The notes: generated by a model not told the origin, from the letters alone. DNA of 43,808 nt from Candidatus Susulua stagnicola (GCA_030765735.1 JAVCBZ010000051.1:1-43808); one strand, 5' to 3'. Shown: positions 31,482 through 40,568, counted from the stretch's first letter. Numbers and translations: made by a program.

Positions 31482-33002
31482 ATGACAAAAAAAGAGATTC
31501 CGTTTAATGAAATAAATCCTACTTTGGGACAATTTCGGAAATTATCAAAAAAGAATAATTTAATTGTTCTTTCGTGTAAGTTTTTTTCAGATTCTGTTAC
31601 TCCGCTTTCTGTCTACCATAACCTTGAGAAAACTATAAAAGGTGAAAGCTTTCTTTTGGAATCAGTAGAAGGACAAGAGAAAGTATGCCGTTTTTCATTT
31701 CTAGGGTTTAAGCCAATGGCAGTGTTTAAGAGTAAGGGTAAGAGGATTTACATAAAGGATAAAAAGGCACGTTCTTTTGTAACTACGAAAGATCCTTGTC
31801 TAGAGTTAAAGAATCTAATGAGCTCTTATAAGGTTGCACCTAAAGAAAATTTACGTTTTTTTGGAGGGTTTGTAGGTTATCTTGGTTATGATGCGGTTAG
31901 ATTTTATGAACCAATAGGCAAAGATTTGCCTGATTCTTTAGGAACTTATGATTCTTATTTCATCTTACCTAAATTTCTGGTAATTTTTGATCATTTGATT
32001 AAACAAATTGAAGTTCTTTCTTTTGTTAATTTAGATAATAACAATAAAGAGAACGTTGATAAGGTTTATCTTAGAGAACGAAAGTCTTTAGTTAATATTT
32101 GCAAGAAAATTATTTCTTTGCATCGTTTGCCAGATTTATTATTTAAGTCGTCTAAGCTTAAAATGGAGTCTAATTTTAAGAAAAAAGATTTTCTTTCGGC
32201 TATCAAAAAGGCTAAGAAATATATCAAAGAAGGGGAAATAATCCAAACTGTTATCTCTCAAAGATTTTTTACTAATTTTAAAGATGATCCTTTTACAGTG
32301 TATAGGTATTTACGAATACTTAACCCTTCACCTTACATGTATTATTTAAATTTTGGAAAAACAAAAATTGCTGGTTCTTCTCCAGAAATGCTTTTAAGAT
32401 GTGAGCATGATGAATTAATTACTCGGCCTATTGCTGGTACTCGAAAAAGAGGAAAAGATGAAGCTGAGGATAAGAGGTTAAAAAAATCATTGTTGAATGA
32501 TCCTAAAGAAAAAGCTGAGCATATTATGCTGGTTGATTTAGCTCGTAATGATTTAGGTCGAATTGCTGAGAAAACAACTGTTAATGTTTCTACCTTTATG
32601 GATGTTGAGTTGTTTTCCCATGTAATGCATATTGTTAGTGAAGTTCGAGCTAAGTTGAGTAGTAAGGAAAATATTTTTTCTGCTTTAATAAGTTGTTTTC
32701 CGGCTGGAACAGTTAGTGGGGCTCCTAAAGTGCGAGCAATGCAGATAGTCAATGAATTAGAGCATGAGAAAAGAGGTATTTACGCTGGTTCAGTAGGATA
32801 TTTTTCCTTCACAAGAAGTCTAGATACGTGTATAATAATAAGAACTATAGTATTTAAGGACAATAAGGCTTATATTCAAGCTGGAGCAGGAATTGTTGCT
32901 GATTCTGTTCCTAACAGTGAATTTAAGGAAACTATTAGTAAGGCAAAGGCTCAAATGCTAGCTCTTGAATTTGCAGTTGCTTCTTCTAGTAAAAAATGTT
33001 AA
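31482..33002 (+). CDS. trpE: Anthranilate synthase component I
   Basis: Chorismate-using subunit that makes anthranilate with TrpG. It has FLLESVEG and FSFLGFKP, the sequence FFGGFVGYLGYDAVRF, EGEIIQTVISQRFF, GSSPEMLLR, RPIAGTRKRG, MLVDLARNDLGRI, HVMHIVSEV and CFPAGTVSGAPKVRAMQI, all diagnostic of TrpE over the para-aminobenzoate synthase PabB. A GTG at 31446 is in frame but overlaps hisI. The ATG at 31482 with AAGAGA upstream is preferred. No trpG adjoins it. Confidence 0.93.
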   Translation: MTKKEIPFNEINPTLGQFRKLSKKNNLIVLSCKFFSDSVTPLSVYHNLEKTIKGESFLLESVEGQEKVCRFSFLGFKPMAVFKSKGKRIYIKDKKARSFVTTKDPCLELKNLMSSYKVAPKENLRFFGGFVGYLGYDAVRFYEPIGKDLPDSLGTYDSYFILPKFLVIFDHLIKQIEVLSFVNLDNNNKENVDKVYLRERKSLVNICKKIISLHRLPDLLFKSSKLKMESNFKKKDFLSAIKKAKKYIKEGEIIQTVISQRFFTNFKDDPFTVYRYLRILNPSPYMYYLNFGKTKIAGSSPEMLLRCEHDELITRPIAGTRKRGKDEAEDKRLKKSLLNDPKEKAEHIMLVDLARNDLGRIAEKTTVNVSTFMDVELFSHVMHIVSEVRAKLSSKENIFSALISCFPAGTVSGAPKVRAMQIVNELEHEKRGIYAGSVGYFSFTRSLDTCIIIRTIVFKDNKAYIQAGAGIVADSVPNSEFKETISKAKAQMLALEFAVASSSKKC

Positions 33003-33164
33003 GAAAAATACTTGTTTTATTAATTATTTTTCAGACTTGTCTTTTTTCAGCATATGCAAGGGAGGATGGTTGTTGGAACATATGAAATAGGGACTTTTAT
33101 TATCCCAACATATAAACCGATGATAAAACCGGAATATATTTTTGATAATAGTGAAGATGATTAG
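32996..33164 (+). pseudogene. Short exported-peptide ORF apparently split by a frameshift
   Basis: ATG 32996 opens a 29-codon frame with a clear signal peptide (ILVLLIIFQTCLFSAYA). At the GGGAGG run near 33060 a one-base shift would join it to the 32-codon frame at 33066-33164, which encodes MVVGTYEIGTFIIPTYKP and an acidic end. Read together they would make a short secreted protein of about 55 residues. The frameshift may be a real mutation, a programmed shift or an assembly error. I do not recognise the family. Confidence 0.4.
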
Positions 33165-33175
33165 GAGGAAAAAAC

Positions 33176-33436
33176 ATGCTTAAAATTCGACTACGTAGGC
33201 CAGGAAAGTCTGTTAAAAGAAGGTATCATTACAAAATTGTAGTAACTGAAGCAAAGAATGCACGGGAATCAAAATTTGTTGAGCAGATTGGACACTATGA
33301 TCCTTCGCAAAAGCTTTTGAAATTTGTGATTTCAAAATATGAATCTTGGATAAAAAAAGGTGCAAAGCCAACTGAAACAGTGGCTACTTTATTTAAACGA
33401 TATAGACGTGAAAAAAACAAAGAGCAGAAAGCGTAA
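33176..33436 (+). CDS. rpsP: 30S ribosomal protein S16
   Basis: The 86-residue S16 is recognised by the start MLKIRLRRPGKSVKRRYHYK, the segment VEQIGHYDP and WIKKGAKPTETVATLFKR. It binds 16S rRNA in early 30S assembly. A strong AGGAGG lies seven bases before the ATG. The usual partners rimM, trmD and rplS do not follow here. Instead the Sec genes do. Confidence 0.96.
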   Translation: MLKIRLRRPGKSVKRRYHYKIVVTEAKNARESKFVEQIGHYDPSQKLLKFVISKYESWIKKGAKPTETVATLFKRYRREKNKEQKA

Positions 33437-33508
33437 GGTAAGTAAATAATTTTTTAACCTTTGTTTTCCGATTTTTAACTTAAATTTTAATAAACTAAGG
33501 AGGTCTAG

Positions 33509-33787
33509 ATGCAAGGAGCACCGAATGCTGGAATTTTAAATTTTATACCTTTGGTTTTCATTTTTATTGTTTTTTATTTTCTGATTATAAGGCCACAACA
33601 GAAAAAGCAAAAAGAACATAAAGAAATGATTAGCAGTTTGAAAAAAAATGATGAAATAGTTACCGCGGGGGGAATTTTTGGAACCATTGTTAATCTAAAA
33701 GAAAATACATTTGTTATAAGAGTTGACGAAAATTCAAAAATTGAAGTTGAAAAAAAGTCAATTGCTTACATAAGAAAGGCTAGATAA
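33509..33787 (+). CDS. yajC: Preprotein translocase subunit YajC
   Basis: A single membrane helix (residues about 10-28, LNFIPLVFIFIVFYFLIIRP) followed by QQKKQKEHKEMISSLKKNDE and VTAGGIFGTIVNLKENTFVI, the standard YajC pattern. It associates with SecDF in the inner membrane. AAGGAGG precedes the ATG. The stop overlaps the secDF start (TAATG). Confidence 0.95.
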   Translation: MQGAPNAGILNFIPLVFIFIVFYFLIIRPQQKKQKEHKEMISSLKKNDEIVTAGGIFGTIVNLKENTFVIRVDENSKIEVEKKSIAYIRKAR

Positions 33788-35946
33788 TGATTAAACGAGC
33801 AGATTTAAAAATAAGAATAGCGGTTATTTTAGGGTTAGTTATTTTTAGTGCTATTTATGTTTTTCCTTTAGAAAAGAATATAAATTTAGGTCTTGATCTA
33901 AAGGGAGGTATGTATGTATTACTACGTGCAGATACCTCAGCTATTTCAGCTAAAAAAATTCCTGATGCAATTGGTGCAGCAGTAGAAAAGATACGCACTA
34001 GAATTGATGCTTATGGAGTCAAAGAAACTTCTATTCAAGTGCAAGGTGATAATTCTATTTTGGTTCAAGTCCCTGGTGTTATTGATCGAGGAATAATTGA
34101 TCGGCTAAAAGAAGTTGGAAAGCTAGAATTTAAAATAGTTGAAAAGGATAGCGAAAAAATATCGCAGGCTAAAGCAGGGAATGTGCCTGAAGGATATGAA
34201 CTTAAAAAGTACGCTGATACTCAACTTTTGCTTTTTAAAGATCCAGTTATGATGGGTTCGGGTCTTTCCGAGAGTTATTTAGGGTTTAATTCTTATGGCG
34301 GTTCTGAACCGATTTTGAATTTTACTTCTGAAGGTTCAAAAGAATTTGCTAAGATTACTGCCGATAATACTGGAGAAGCTTTAGCAATTGTTCTAGATGG
34401 TGTAATTAAAAGTGCTCCGAGAATTGATGAACCAATATTAAATGGTGAGGCTAGAATTAGAGGAGACTTTTCTGTAGATGATGCCAGATTAATCGTAACA
34501 GTATTAAATTCTGGTGCTCTACCAATTCCATTGGTGGTTGAAGAGGAAAGAAGTGTTGGTCCGTTGTTAGGTTCTGATTCTATCAATCGAGGAGTAAACT
34601 CTATACTTCTTGGGGCCGCTTTGGTGGTAGTTTTTGTTTTAATATATTATTTTCTTGGTGGCGTGGTTACAGTTATATGTCTTATTCTAGATCTTTTGTT
34701 TATTTTGGCTGGTTTGCTGCTTTTTAAAGGCACTTTAACTCTTCCTGGAATTGCTGGTATGATTTTGACTCTTGGTATGGCAGTCGATGCTAATGTTTTG
34801 ATATTTGAAAGAATAAGAGAAGAATTGAAATTAGATAAACCTTTAAGCATTGCTATTAAAAATGGTTTTAATCGAGCTAAGCGGACGATTATAGACGCTA
34901 ATGTTACTACCCTTATAGCTGCTTTATTCCTTTTTATTTATGGTACTGGCCCGATAAAAGGGTTTGCGACAACCCTTTCTTTAGGAATCATAGCTAGCAT
35001 ATTTACTTCAGTATTTGTTGGACGGACAATTTTTTCTCTTCTTTTGGATTTACGATTAAAAAGTTTACGAATGCTTTCTTTAATTTCAGCTCCTAAAATT
35101 AATTTTGTAAGACTTAGAGGAATCTGCATTGCTATTTCTTTAATCCTTGTTGTTGGGAGTTTGTTTACTTTTTATTCTAAAGGTGAGAGTGCTTTTGGTA
35201 TAGATTTTAAAGGTGGACAAATACTTGAGTATCAAATTAACCCTCCGACTGATATCCAAGAAATAAGAAATGTTTTAAAGAAAGAAGGCTTTAATGAGAT
35301 AGCTATTCAGGAGTTTAAGGATATATCTGGAGGAGTAAGCATTAAAAGTACTGCTGATATTGCTTCAGGAATTGATCAAGCTTTAAGAAATAATTTTGAA
35401 GAGGTTAAAGAGCTAAAGGCAACCACAGTTGGACCGGCTGTCGGTAAAATTTTAAAACAAAAAGCTTATTTAGCGATAGCTCTCTCACTTTTAGGTATAC
35501 TTGTTTATGTAGGCTTTAGGTTTAAGCATTTTGATTTTGCTTTTGCTGCTGTAATAGCTCTTTTTCATGATGTTATTATTAGTCTAGGTGTGCTTTGTTT
35601 TGCTGGGTATGAAATTAATCTTTTGACTGTAACTGCACTCTTAACTATTGCTGGTTATTCAATAAATGATACTATAGTTATTTATGATCGTATACGTGAG
35701 ATTTCTCCGCGCTCAAGAAAGTCATCTTTAAGTGAAATTATCAATATGGCTATAAATACTACCCTTTCAAGGACAGTTATTACCTCACTTACAACTCTTA
35801 TGGTGATTGTTTCAATTTTTTTACTAGGTGGAGAAATCTTAAAAGGTTTTTCTTTCGCTCTTTTAGTAGGTGTTATTTGTGGTACTTACTCATCAATATA
35901 TATAGCTGCTCCTTTAGTTCTTCTTTTTAGAAAATTTCGTGTTTAA
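33787..35946 (+). CDS. secDF: SecD-SecF fusion protein
   Basis: A 719-residue fusion of the two proton-driven secretion helpers. The SecD half has NLGLDLKGGMYVLLRAD, the P1 periplasmic head and the helix with GMAVDANVLIFERIREE. The SecF half begins near residue 475 with GIDFKGGQILEYQI and has YSINDTIVIYDRIREI. Twelve membrane helices are expected. Fusions like this are known in Bacillus and several other phyla. It pulls translocated proteins out of SecYEG using the membrane potential. Confidence 0.95.
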   Translation: MIKRADLKIRIAVILGLVIFSAIYVFPLEKNINLGLDLKGGMYVLLRADTSAISAKKIPDAIGAAVEKIRTRIDAYGVKETSIQVQGDNSILVQVPGVIDRGIIDRLKEVGKLEFKIVEKDSEKISQAKAGNVPEGYELKKYADTQLLLFKDPVMMGSGLSESYLGFNSYGGSEPILNFTSEGSKEFAKITADNTGEALAIVLDGVIKSAPRIDEPILNGEARIRGDFSVDDARLIVTVLNSGALPIPLVVEEERSVGPLLGSDSINRGVNSILLGAALVVVFVLIYYFLGGVVTVICLILDLLFILAGLLLFKGTLTLPGIAGMILTLGMAVDANVLIFERIREELKLDKPLSIAIKNGFNRAKRTIIDANVTTLIAALFLFIYGTGPIKGFATTLSLGIIASIFTSVFVGRTIFSLLLDLRLKSLRMLSLISAPKINFVRLRGICIAISLILVVGSLFTFYSKGESAFGIDFKGGQILEYQINPPTDIQEIRNVLKKEGFNEIAIQEFKDISGGVSIKSTADIASGIDQALRNNFEEVKELKATTVGPAVGKILKQKAYLAIALSLLGILVYVGFRFKHFDFAFAAVIALFHDVIISLGVLCFAGYEINLLTVTALLTIAGYSINDTIVIYDRIREISPRSRKSSLSEIINMAINTTLSRTVITSLTTLMVIVSIFLLGGEILKGFSFALLVGVICGTYSSIYIAAPLVLLFRKFRV

Positions 35947-37834
35947 TACATTAAAAATCTACAGACATAAAGAGTTGTCTCTTAAACAAGTTATTAGTGA
36001 ACTTGTTTCCTTGGGCTATTGTCGTGTTGATGCGGTTTTAGAAGAGGGAGATTTTACCCTTCGCGGGGATACCTTAGAGCTTTATCCGGTAAATTTTAAT
36101 TTTCCTTTGAGAATTGAATGGGAATTTGAAACTATAGAAAAAATTTATAGTTTTGATAAGTCACTTAATAGAAAAATAATTGATTATGAGTTTCTAATAA
36201 TTATTCCTCACTTAAAAAAATCTAAACGATATACCTCAGAAGACTTTCCTCTTGAAGTAACTTTACAAATAAAAAAAGGCGATTATGTTGTTCATAATCG
36301 TTATGGAATTGGTAAATTTTGTGGAGTAAAATTGCTGACGGTTAGAGATAAAAAGGATTATTATTTTGAGATAGAATATGAGAACAAGGATAAGCTTTAT
36401 GTTCCAAAAGAAGATGCTCATCTTGTTCAGAAATATAGTGGATTTTCCTTGAAGAGACCGCGTTTGTCACGCTTAGGTTCAAAAGAATGGACTCGAATAA
36501 AAGAAAAAGTCCAAAAAGGCATAAAGTCTTTTGCCTTAGAAATATTAAAAATTGAGGCTCAGAGGAAGATAATTGGTGGTTTTAAGTATATAGCTGATGG
36601 TACTTGGCAGAAGAAATTTGAGCAGAGTTTTCCTTATAAGGAAACCGAAGGTCAGGTGCAGTCAATTTTTGAGGTTAAGAATGATATGCAAGAGGCTGGG
36701 TGTATGGATAGGATTATCTGTGGAGATGTTGGTTATGGTAAAACCGAAGTTGCTATGCGGGCTGCCTTTAAATGTGTTGAAAGTGGCAAGCAAGTAGCAT
36801 TTTTAGTTCCAACCACAATACTTGCTTATCAGCATTACAATACTTTGGTTAAAAGGTTAAAAGATTTTCCTTTTTGTGTGGAGATGCTTTCGCGCTTTAG
36901 GACTAAGAATGAGCAAAATGAAATTTTAAAAAAAATAAGCCAAGGAAAGATTGATATTATAGTCGGTACTCATCGTCTTCTTTCTGATGACGTTTGCTTT
37001 AAGGATTTAGGTCTTTTAATCATTGATGAAGAGCATAAGTTTGGAGTTACTCATAAGGAAAAAATAAAGAAACTTAAAGTCAACATTGATATCCTTGTAT
37101 TGACTGCAACGCCTATTCCTCGTACTCTTTATATGGGGCTAGTTGGATTAAAAAAAATCTCAATGATACGAACGCCGCCTAAAGAAAGATTAGCGGTTAA
37201 AACTAAGGTCATTGAATATAATGTTAAGAATTTAGGCGAAATAATAGTTAAGGAGTCAAAACGTGGCGGACAGGTTTTTTTTATTCATAATCGTATTGAA
37301 AGTATTGAAGGAATTAAGCGTGTACTAGTAAAGGTTTTGCCTAAAGAGATAAGAATAGGGTTAGTTCATGGAAGACTTCCAACTCATGCTATGGAAAAAG
37401 TTATCATGGATTTTATTAATCAAAAAATCGATTGTTTATTTTCAACGGCTATTGTTGAGTCAGGCATAGATGTCCCTACTGCAAACACAATAATTATTAA
37501 TGATGCCCATAAATTTGGTCTAGCAGATTTACATCAATTAAGAGGTAGAGTTGGAAGGTTTGATTTGCAAGCATTTGCATACTTAGTAACGCCACGAGCA
37601 GGTGAAATTCCTCAAGATGCTGCTCAGCGACTCAAACATCTTTGTGATTTTTCTCATCTTGGCGCTGGTTTTGAAGTTGCGATGACTGATTTAGAATTAC
37701 GGGGTGCGGGGAATATCTTAGGCAAAGAGCAACATGGCTTTGTTTGGATGGTAGGTTTTGATTTATATTGCCGTTTGCTTAAAAAAGAGATAGAATATTT
37801 AAAACTTGCGTTCAAAATTGATACTGGTTCTTAA
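35939..37834 (+). CDS. Shortened Mfd-like transcription-repair translocase
   Basis: Residues 15-60 match only the end of the UvrB-homology module of Mfd (LVSLGYCRVDAVLEEGDFTL). Next comes the CarD-like RNA-polymerase-interacting domain (about 113-175, KKGDYVVHNRYGIGKF), then the RecG-type motor with Walker A GDVGYGKT at 262-269, the DEEH box at 363-366, TATPIPRTLY and QLRGRVGRFD. The protein ends right after the motor. The UvrA-binding N-terminal modules and the C-terminal D7 domain are missing (631 residues against about 1150). It should displace stalled RNA polymerase but not recruit UvrA in the known way. The GTG start overlaps secDF by 8 bases. Confidence 0.82.
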   Translation: MFNTLKIYRHKELSLKQVISELVSLGYCRVDAVLEEGDFTLRGDTLELYPVNFNFPLRIEWEFETIEKIYSFDKSLNRKIIDYEFLIIIPHLKKSKRYTSEDFPLEVTLQIKKGDYVVHNRYGIGKFCGVKLLTVRDKKDYYFEIEYENKDKLYVPKEDAHLVQKYSGFSLKRPRLSRLGSKEWTRIKEKVQKGIKSFALEILKIEAQRKIIGGFKYIADGTWQKKFEQSFPYKETEGQVQSIFEVKNDMQEAGCMDRIICGDVGYGKTEVAMRAAFKCVESGKQVAFLVPTTILAYQHYNTLVKRLKDFPFCVEMLSRFRTKNEQNEILKKISQGKIDIIVGTHRLLSDDVCFKDLGLLIIDEEHKFGVTHKEKIKKLKVNIDILVLTATPIPRTLYMGLVGLKKISMIRTPPKERLAVKTKVIEYNVKNLGEIIVKESKRGGQVFFIHNRIESIEGIKRVLVKVLPKEIRIGLVHGRLPTHAMEKVIMDFINQKIDCLFSTAIVESGIDVPTANTIIINDAHKFGLADLHQLRGRVGRFDLQAFAYLVTPRAGEIPQDAAQRLKHLCDFSHLGAGFEVAMTDLELRGAGNILGKEQHGFVWMVGFDLYCRLLKKEIEYLKLAFKIDTGS

Positions 37835-37854
37835 AATATTTATAGGGAGAGCAT

Positions 37855-38748
37855 ATGAAATTGAATACAGCACTATTAATTGCATTATTATTTTTTTCTT
37901 TTAACGTTTATAGTCAAGAGGTGAGCAAAATAATTGTTAAGGTGAATAATCAAGTTATTACTTCTCGAGATTTAGATGAGTATTGTAAGGTTCTTGCTTA
38001 TAGGTTTTCCAATGGCAATGAAGATATTTCAGCTGATGATCAGGAGTTTAGAGGAAAAGCTTTAGAAAGATTAATCGAAGACACTCTTGTTTTAGGCAAA
38101 GCTAAGCAAGAAGGAATAGAAATTCCTTTTTTCCGAGTTGATAATAAAATAGAGCAGTTAGTTTCTTCTCATCCCAGCCGTAAGGATTTTGAAGAGTCAT
38201 TGATTGAAAAAGGGCTTACGATTGCTCTTTTGAGGAAAAAGATTAAAGACCAATATTTACTGAGAGACATTGTTGATAAACATATAAAATCCCAAGTAGT
38301 TGTTTCTCCAAAAGAAATAAGCGATTATTATTTCAAAAATCCCGAAGAGTTTTATTCAGCAGTTAGATATAGTTTTTATATTGCACAATCAAGTGATGAA
38401 AGTATTTTAAAAAAAATATCTAGTATTATTAAAAATGAAGGAATTTCTGAAGCTTTAATTGAAAACAGTGATATTTTAAAAAAAATGGAATCAGATTTAA
38501 AGGAATTAAAATTAGAAATAGCTAAAATCTTTGAGAATTTAGAAATTAATCAGTGCAAGATTGTAAGAGTTGATAGCGTTTATTATTTAATTTTCTTAGA
38601 AGAGAAAATTTTTCCTACCCAGCTTTCTCTGGAAGAAGTAAAAGAGGCTATTTATGCTTATCTTTGGGATGTTAGATTTAAAGAGAAATTTATTGAATGG
38701 TTAGACGAGCTAAAAGAGGATGCCTTAATAAAAAAGTATGATCAGTAG
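37855..38748 (+). CDS. SurA-like periplasmic chaperone
   Basis: A signal peptide (NTALLIALLFFSFNVYS) precedes a SurA N-terminal domain: IIVKVNNQVITSRDLDEYCK, ALERLIEDTLVLGKAKQEGI and VVSPKEISDYYFKNPEEFYS. The following region occupies the place of a PpiC rotamase domain but looks reduced, so chaperone activity is more likely than proline isomerisation. It probably helps outer-membrane proteins fold. A good AGGGAGAG site precedes the ATG. The surA-pdxA-ksgA order is the same as in E. coli. Confidence 0.8.
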   Translation: MKLNTALLIALLFFSFNVYSQEVSKIIVKVNNQVITSRDLDEYCKVLAYRFSNGNEDISADDQEFRGKALERLIEDTLVLGKAKQEGIEIPFFRVDNKIEQLVSSHPSRKDFEESLIEKGLTIALLRKKIKDQYLLRDIVDKHIKSQVVVSPKEISDYYFKNPEEFYSAVRYSFYIAQSSDESILKKISSIIKNEGISEALIENSDILKKMESDLKELKLEIAKIFENLEINQCKIVRVDSVYYLIFLEEKIFPTQLSLEEVKEAIYAYLWDVRFKEKFIEWLDELKEDALIKKYDQ

Positions 38749-39667
38749 AAAAAGAATCGTGATTAGTTCTGGAGATCCGGGTGGCTGTGGGCCTTATATA
38801 ACTTTAAAAGCAATTGATAGCCTTAAACAGAGAGAGTTTGATTTTTTTGTGGTTGGTGATCAGAAAATATTTAAAAAAATATCAATTTATAAAAAAGTAA
38901 GTCGTAAAATCAATTTTATTGATTTAAATACTTCTGGTATTGAAGGGTTAGAAAAAGGAAAACCTTCTCGATTAAGTGGTAAAGCTAGCTTAAGTTATCT
39001 TAATAAAGCCTTAGAATTAATGAAAAAGAAGAAAATAAAACGTTTGGTTACGGCTCCTTTGTCTAAAGAAGCAGTAAAATCTGTTTTAAAGGAATTTAGT
39101 GGTCATACTGAGTATTTAGCCAATTATTTTAATATTAATAATTTTGCTATGATGATGGCTTCGTCGTCTTTAAAAGTGGTTATGGCAACGAGGCATATCA
39201 ATTTAAAAGAAGTATCTTCTTCTTTATTTAAAGAAGATATCTATAAGTTACTTTGCTTAACTTATGAGTCTTTAAATAAACAATTTAAGGTGAAAAAGCC
39301 CCGAATTGCTTTTTGCGCCGTAAACCCCCATGCTGGCTTAAAAACTTTTATTGGCAAAGAGGAAAAAATAATTATTCAAGCAAAGGAAAAATTTAAGAAA
39401 GAAACTTACGGCCCATATCCTGCAGATACTATATTTACTAAAGATAATTTAAAGAAATACGATTGTGTTATTTGTGTTTATCATGATCAGGCAATGATTC
39501 CTTTTAAATTACTTTCGTTTAATACCGGAGTAAATGTGACATTAGGATTACCGATTGTAAGGACTTCACCCTCTCATGGTGTTGCCTATGATTTAACGAT
39601 AAGTGGTAAAATACCTTTTCATTCTTCGATGCTTGAAGCAATTAAGCTGGCAGCAAAATTATTTTGA
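38738..39667 (+). CDS. pdxA: 4-hydroxythreonine-4-phosphate dehydrogenase
   Basis: NAD-dependent dehydrogenase in pyridoxal phosphate synthesis. It begins IVISSGDPGGCGPYITLKAI. RLVTAPLSKEAV and EFSGHTEYLANYF carry the first metal-binding His. The remaining His ligands lie in NPHAGLKTFIGKEE and CVYHDQAMIPFKLLSF, and TSPSHGVAYDL is the usual C-terminal motif. The length of 309 residues is normal. It overlaps the SurA-like gene by 11 bases and touches rsmA. Confidence 0.94.
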   Translation: MISRKRIVISSGDPGGCGPYITLKAIDSLKQREFDFFVVGDQKIFKKISIYKKVSRKINFIDLNTSGIEGLEKGKPSRLSGKASLSYLNKALELMKKKKIKRLVTAPLSKEAVKSVLKEFSGHTEYLANYFNINNFAMMMASSSLKVVMATRHINLKEVSSSLFKEDIYKLLCLTYESLNKQFKVKKPRIAFCAVNPHAGLKTFIGKEEKIIIQAKEKFKKETYGPYPADTIFTKDNLKKYDCVICVYHDQAMIPFKLLSFNTGVNVTLGLPIVRTSPSHGVAYDLTISGKIPFHSSMLEAIKLAAKLF

Positions 39668-40449
39668 TGAAACAACTACATTCATTTGGTCAAATATTTC
39701 TTACAAATAGTGAGTTTATACAAAAAATTAGTAATAGTTTAGACATTAAGAATAGGCAAGTCTTAGAAATTGGTCCGGGCAAGGGAGCGATGAGTGAGGT
39801 TTTAGTTGAAGAGGCAAAGAAGCTTTATTGTGTTGAAGTTGACCAGAGATTTTGTGGTTTTTTAAAAAAGAAATTTTCTAAAAAAAGTAATATTGAAATT
39901 ATTCATCAGGATATTTTAAGGTTTAAGCTTTCTAAATTGGGAGGAAAAATAATTGTTTTTGGTAATGTACCGTATCAGATAAGTAGTGAGTTAATAAAGT
40001 ATATTATTGGTTATAGAAATTACATTGATATTGCTTATTTTACTTTTCAAAAGGAATTTGTTGAAAAAATAACTGCTAAGCCATCTTCTAGCAATTATAA
40101 TTTCTTGAGTTGTTATATCCAATATTATGCTAGGACAGAGAAACTTTTTGATATTAAAGCTTCAGCTTTTGATCCAGTGCCTAAAGTTGATTCTGCATTT
40201 TCTAAAATTGTCTTTTACAAAGAACTGCCACACAAAGCTATGAATGAGGATTTTCTTTTTAAAATTATTCGCAAGGCCTTTTCTTCGAGTCGAAAAAAAA
40301 TAACTAATGCTTTAAATTTATCCGAGAATGATCAGAATTTTTTTAAATCTGTTGGTTTAAATTTAAATTTACGTCCTGAAAACTTTTCATTGAAAGATTA
40401 TGTGTTTATTGCTAATCAACTTTACCCCGTTAGAGAAAAATTTCTCTAA
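39667..40449 (+). CDS. rsmA: 16S rRNA (adenine(1518)-N(6)/adenine(1519)-N(6))-dimethyltransferase
   Basis: Dimethylates the two adjacent adenines near the 3' end of 16S rRNA. It begins MKQLHSFGQIFLTN, the SAM motif is VLEIGPGKGAMSEVL, and the catalytic motif is GNVPYQIS, equivalent to NLPYNIS with Val for Leu and Gln for Asn. AFDPVPKVDSAF and ASNALN-like KKITNALNLS follow. The start at 39667 (TGATG overlap with pdxA) is preferred over a TTG one codon earlier. A terminator overlaps the 3' end. Confidence 0.94.
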   Translation: MKQLHSFGQIFLTNSEFIQKISNSLDIKNRQVLEIGPGKGAMSEVLVEEAKKLYCVEVDQRFCGFLKKKFSKKSNIEIIHQDILRFKLSKLGGKIIVFGNVPYQISSELIKYIIGYRNYIDIAYFTFQKEFVEKITAKPSSSNYNFLSCYIQYYARTEKLFDIKASAFDPVPKVDSAFSKIVFYKELPHKAMNEDFLFKIIRKAFSSSRKKITNALNLSENDQNFFKSVGLNLNLRPENFSLKDYVFIANQLYPVREKFL

Positions 40450-40461
40450 CGGGGTCTTTTT
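40424..40461 (+). terminator. Terminator at the end of rsmA (CCCGTTAGA-type palindrome)
   Basis: ACCCCGTTAGAGAAA (40424-40438) and TTTCTCTAACGGGGT (40441-40455) are perfect 15-base arms around two bases, followed by CTTTTT. The left arm is still rsmA coding sequence. It is the third copy of the CCCGTTAGA family in this window. Confidence 0.85.
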
Positions 40462-40469
40462 GATATAAT
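40461..40469 (+). promoter_or_regulatory. Extended -10 box after the rsmA terminator
   Basis: TGATATAAT at 40461-40469, directly after the terminator U-run and 12 bases before the ATG at 40482. No clear -35 is seen. Confidence 0.45.
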
Positions 40470-40481
40470 TAAAAAAAAGTT

Positions 40482-40568
40482 ATGAAAAATATTATCTTAG
40501 CTCATCATTGTCCTCAATGGAAAACCCATATTGGTTTTTTGCTTGCTGCAGTTGGTTCAGCTAAATGA
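40482..40568 (+). pseudogene. N-terminal remnant of an NSS-family sodium symporter gene
   Basis: The 28-codon frame ends QWKTHIGFLLAAVGSAK and then stops. Sodium:neurotransmitter symporter family proteins begin with a helix of the form WxxxxGFxLAAVGSAVGLGNIWRFP, so this is the first half of that helix cut off just before the sodium-binding GLGN. The TGA overlaps the ATG of the serine hydrolase gene. It may now serve only as a leader peptide that couples translation. Confidence 0.6.
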
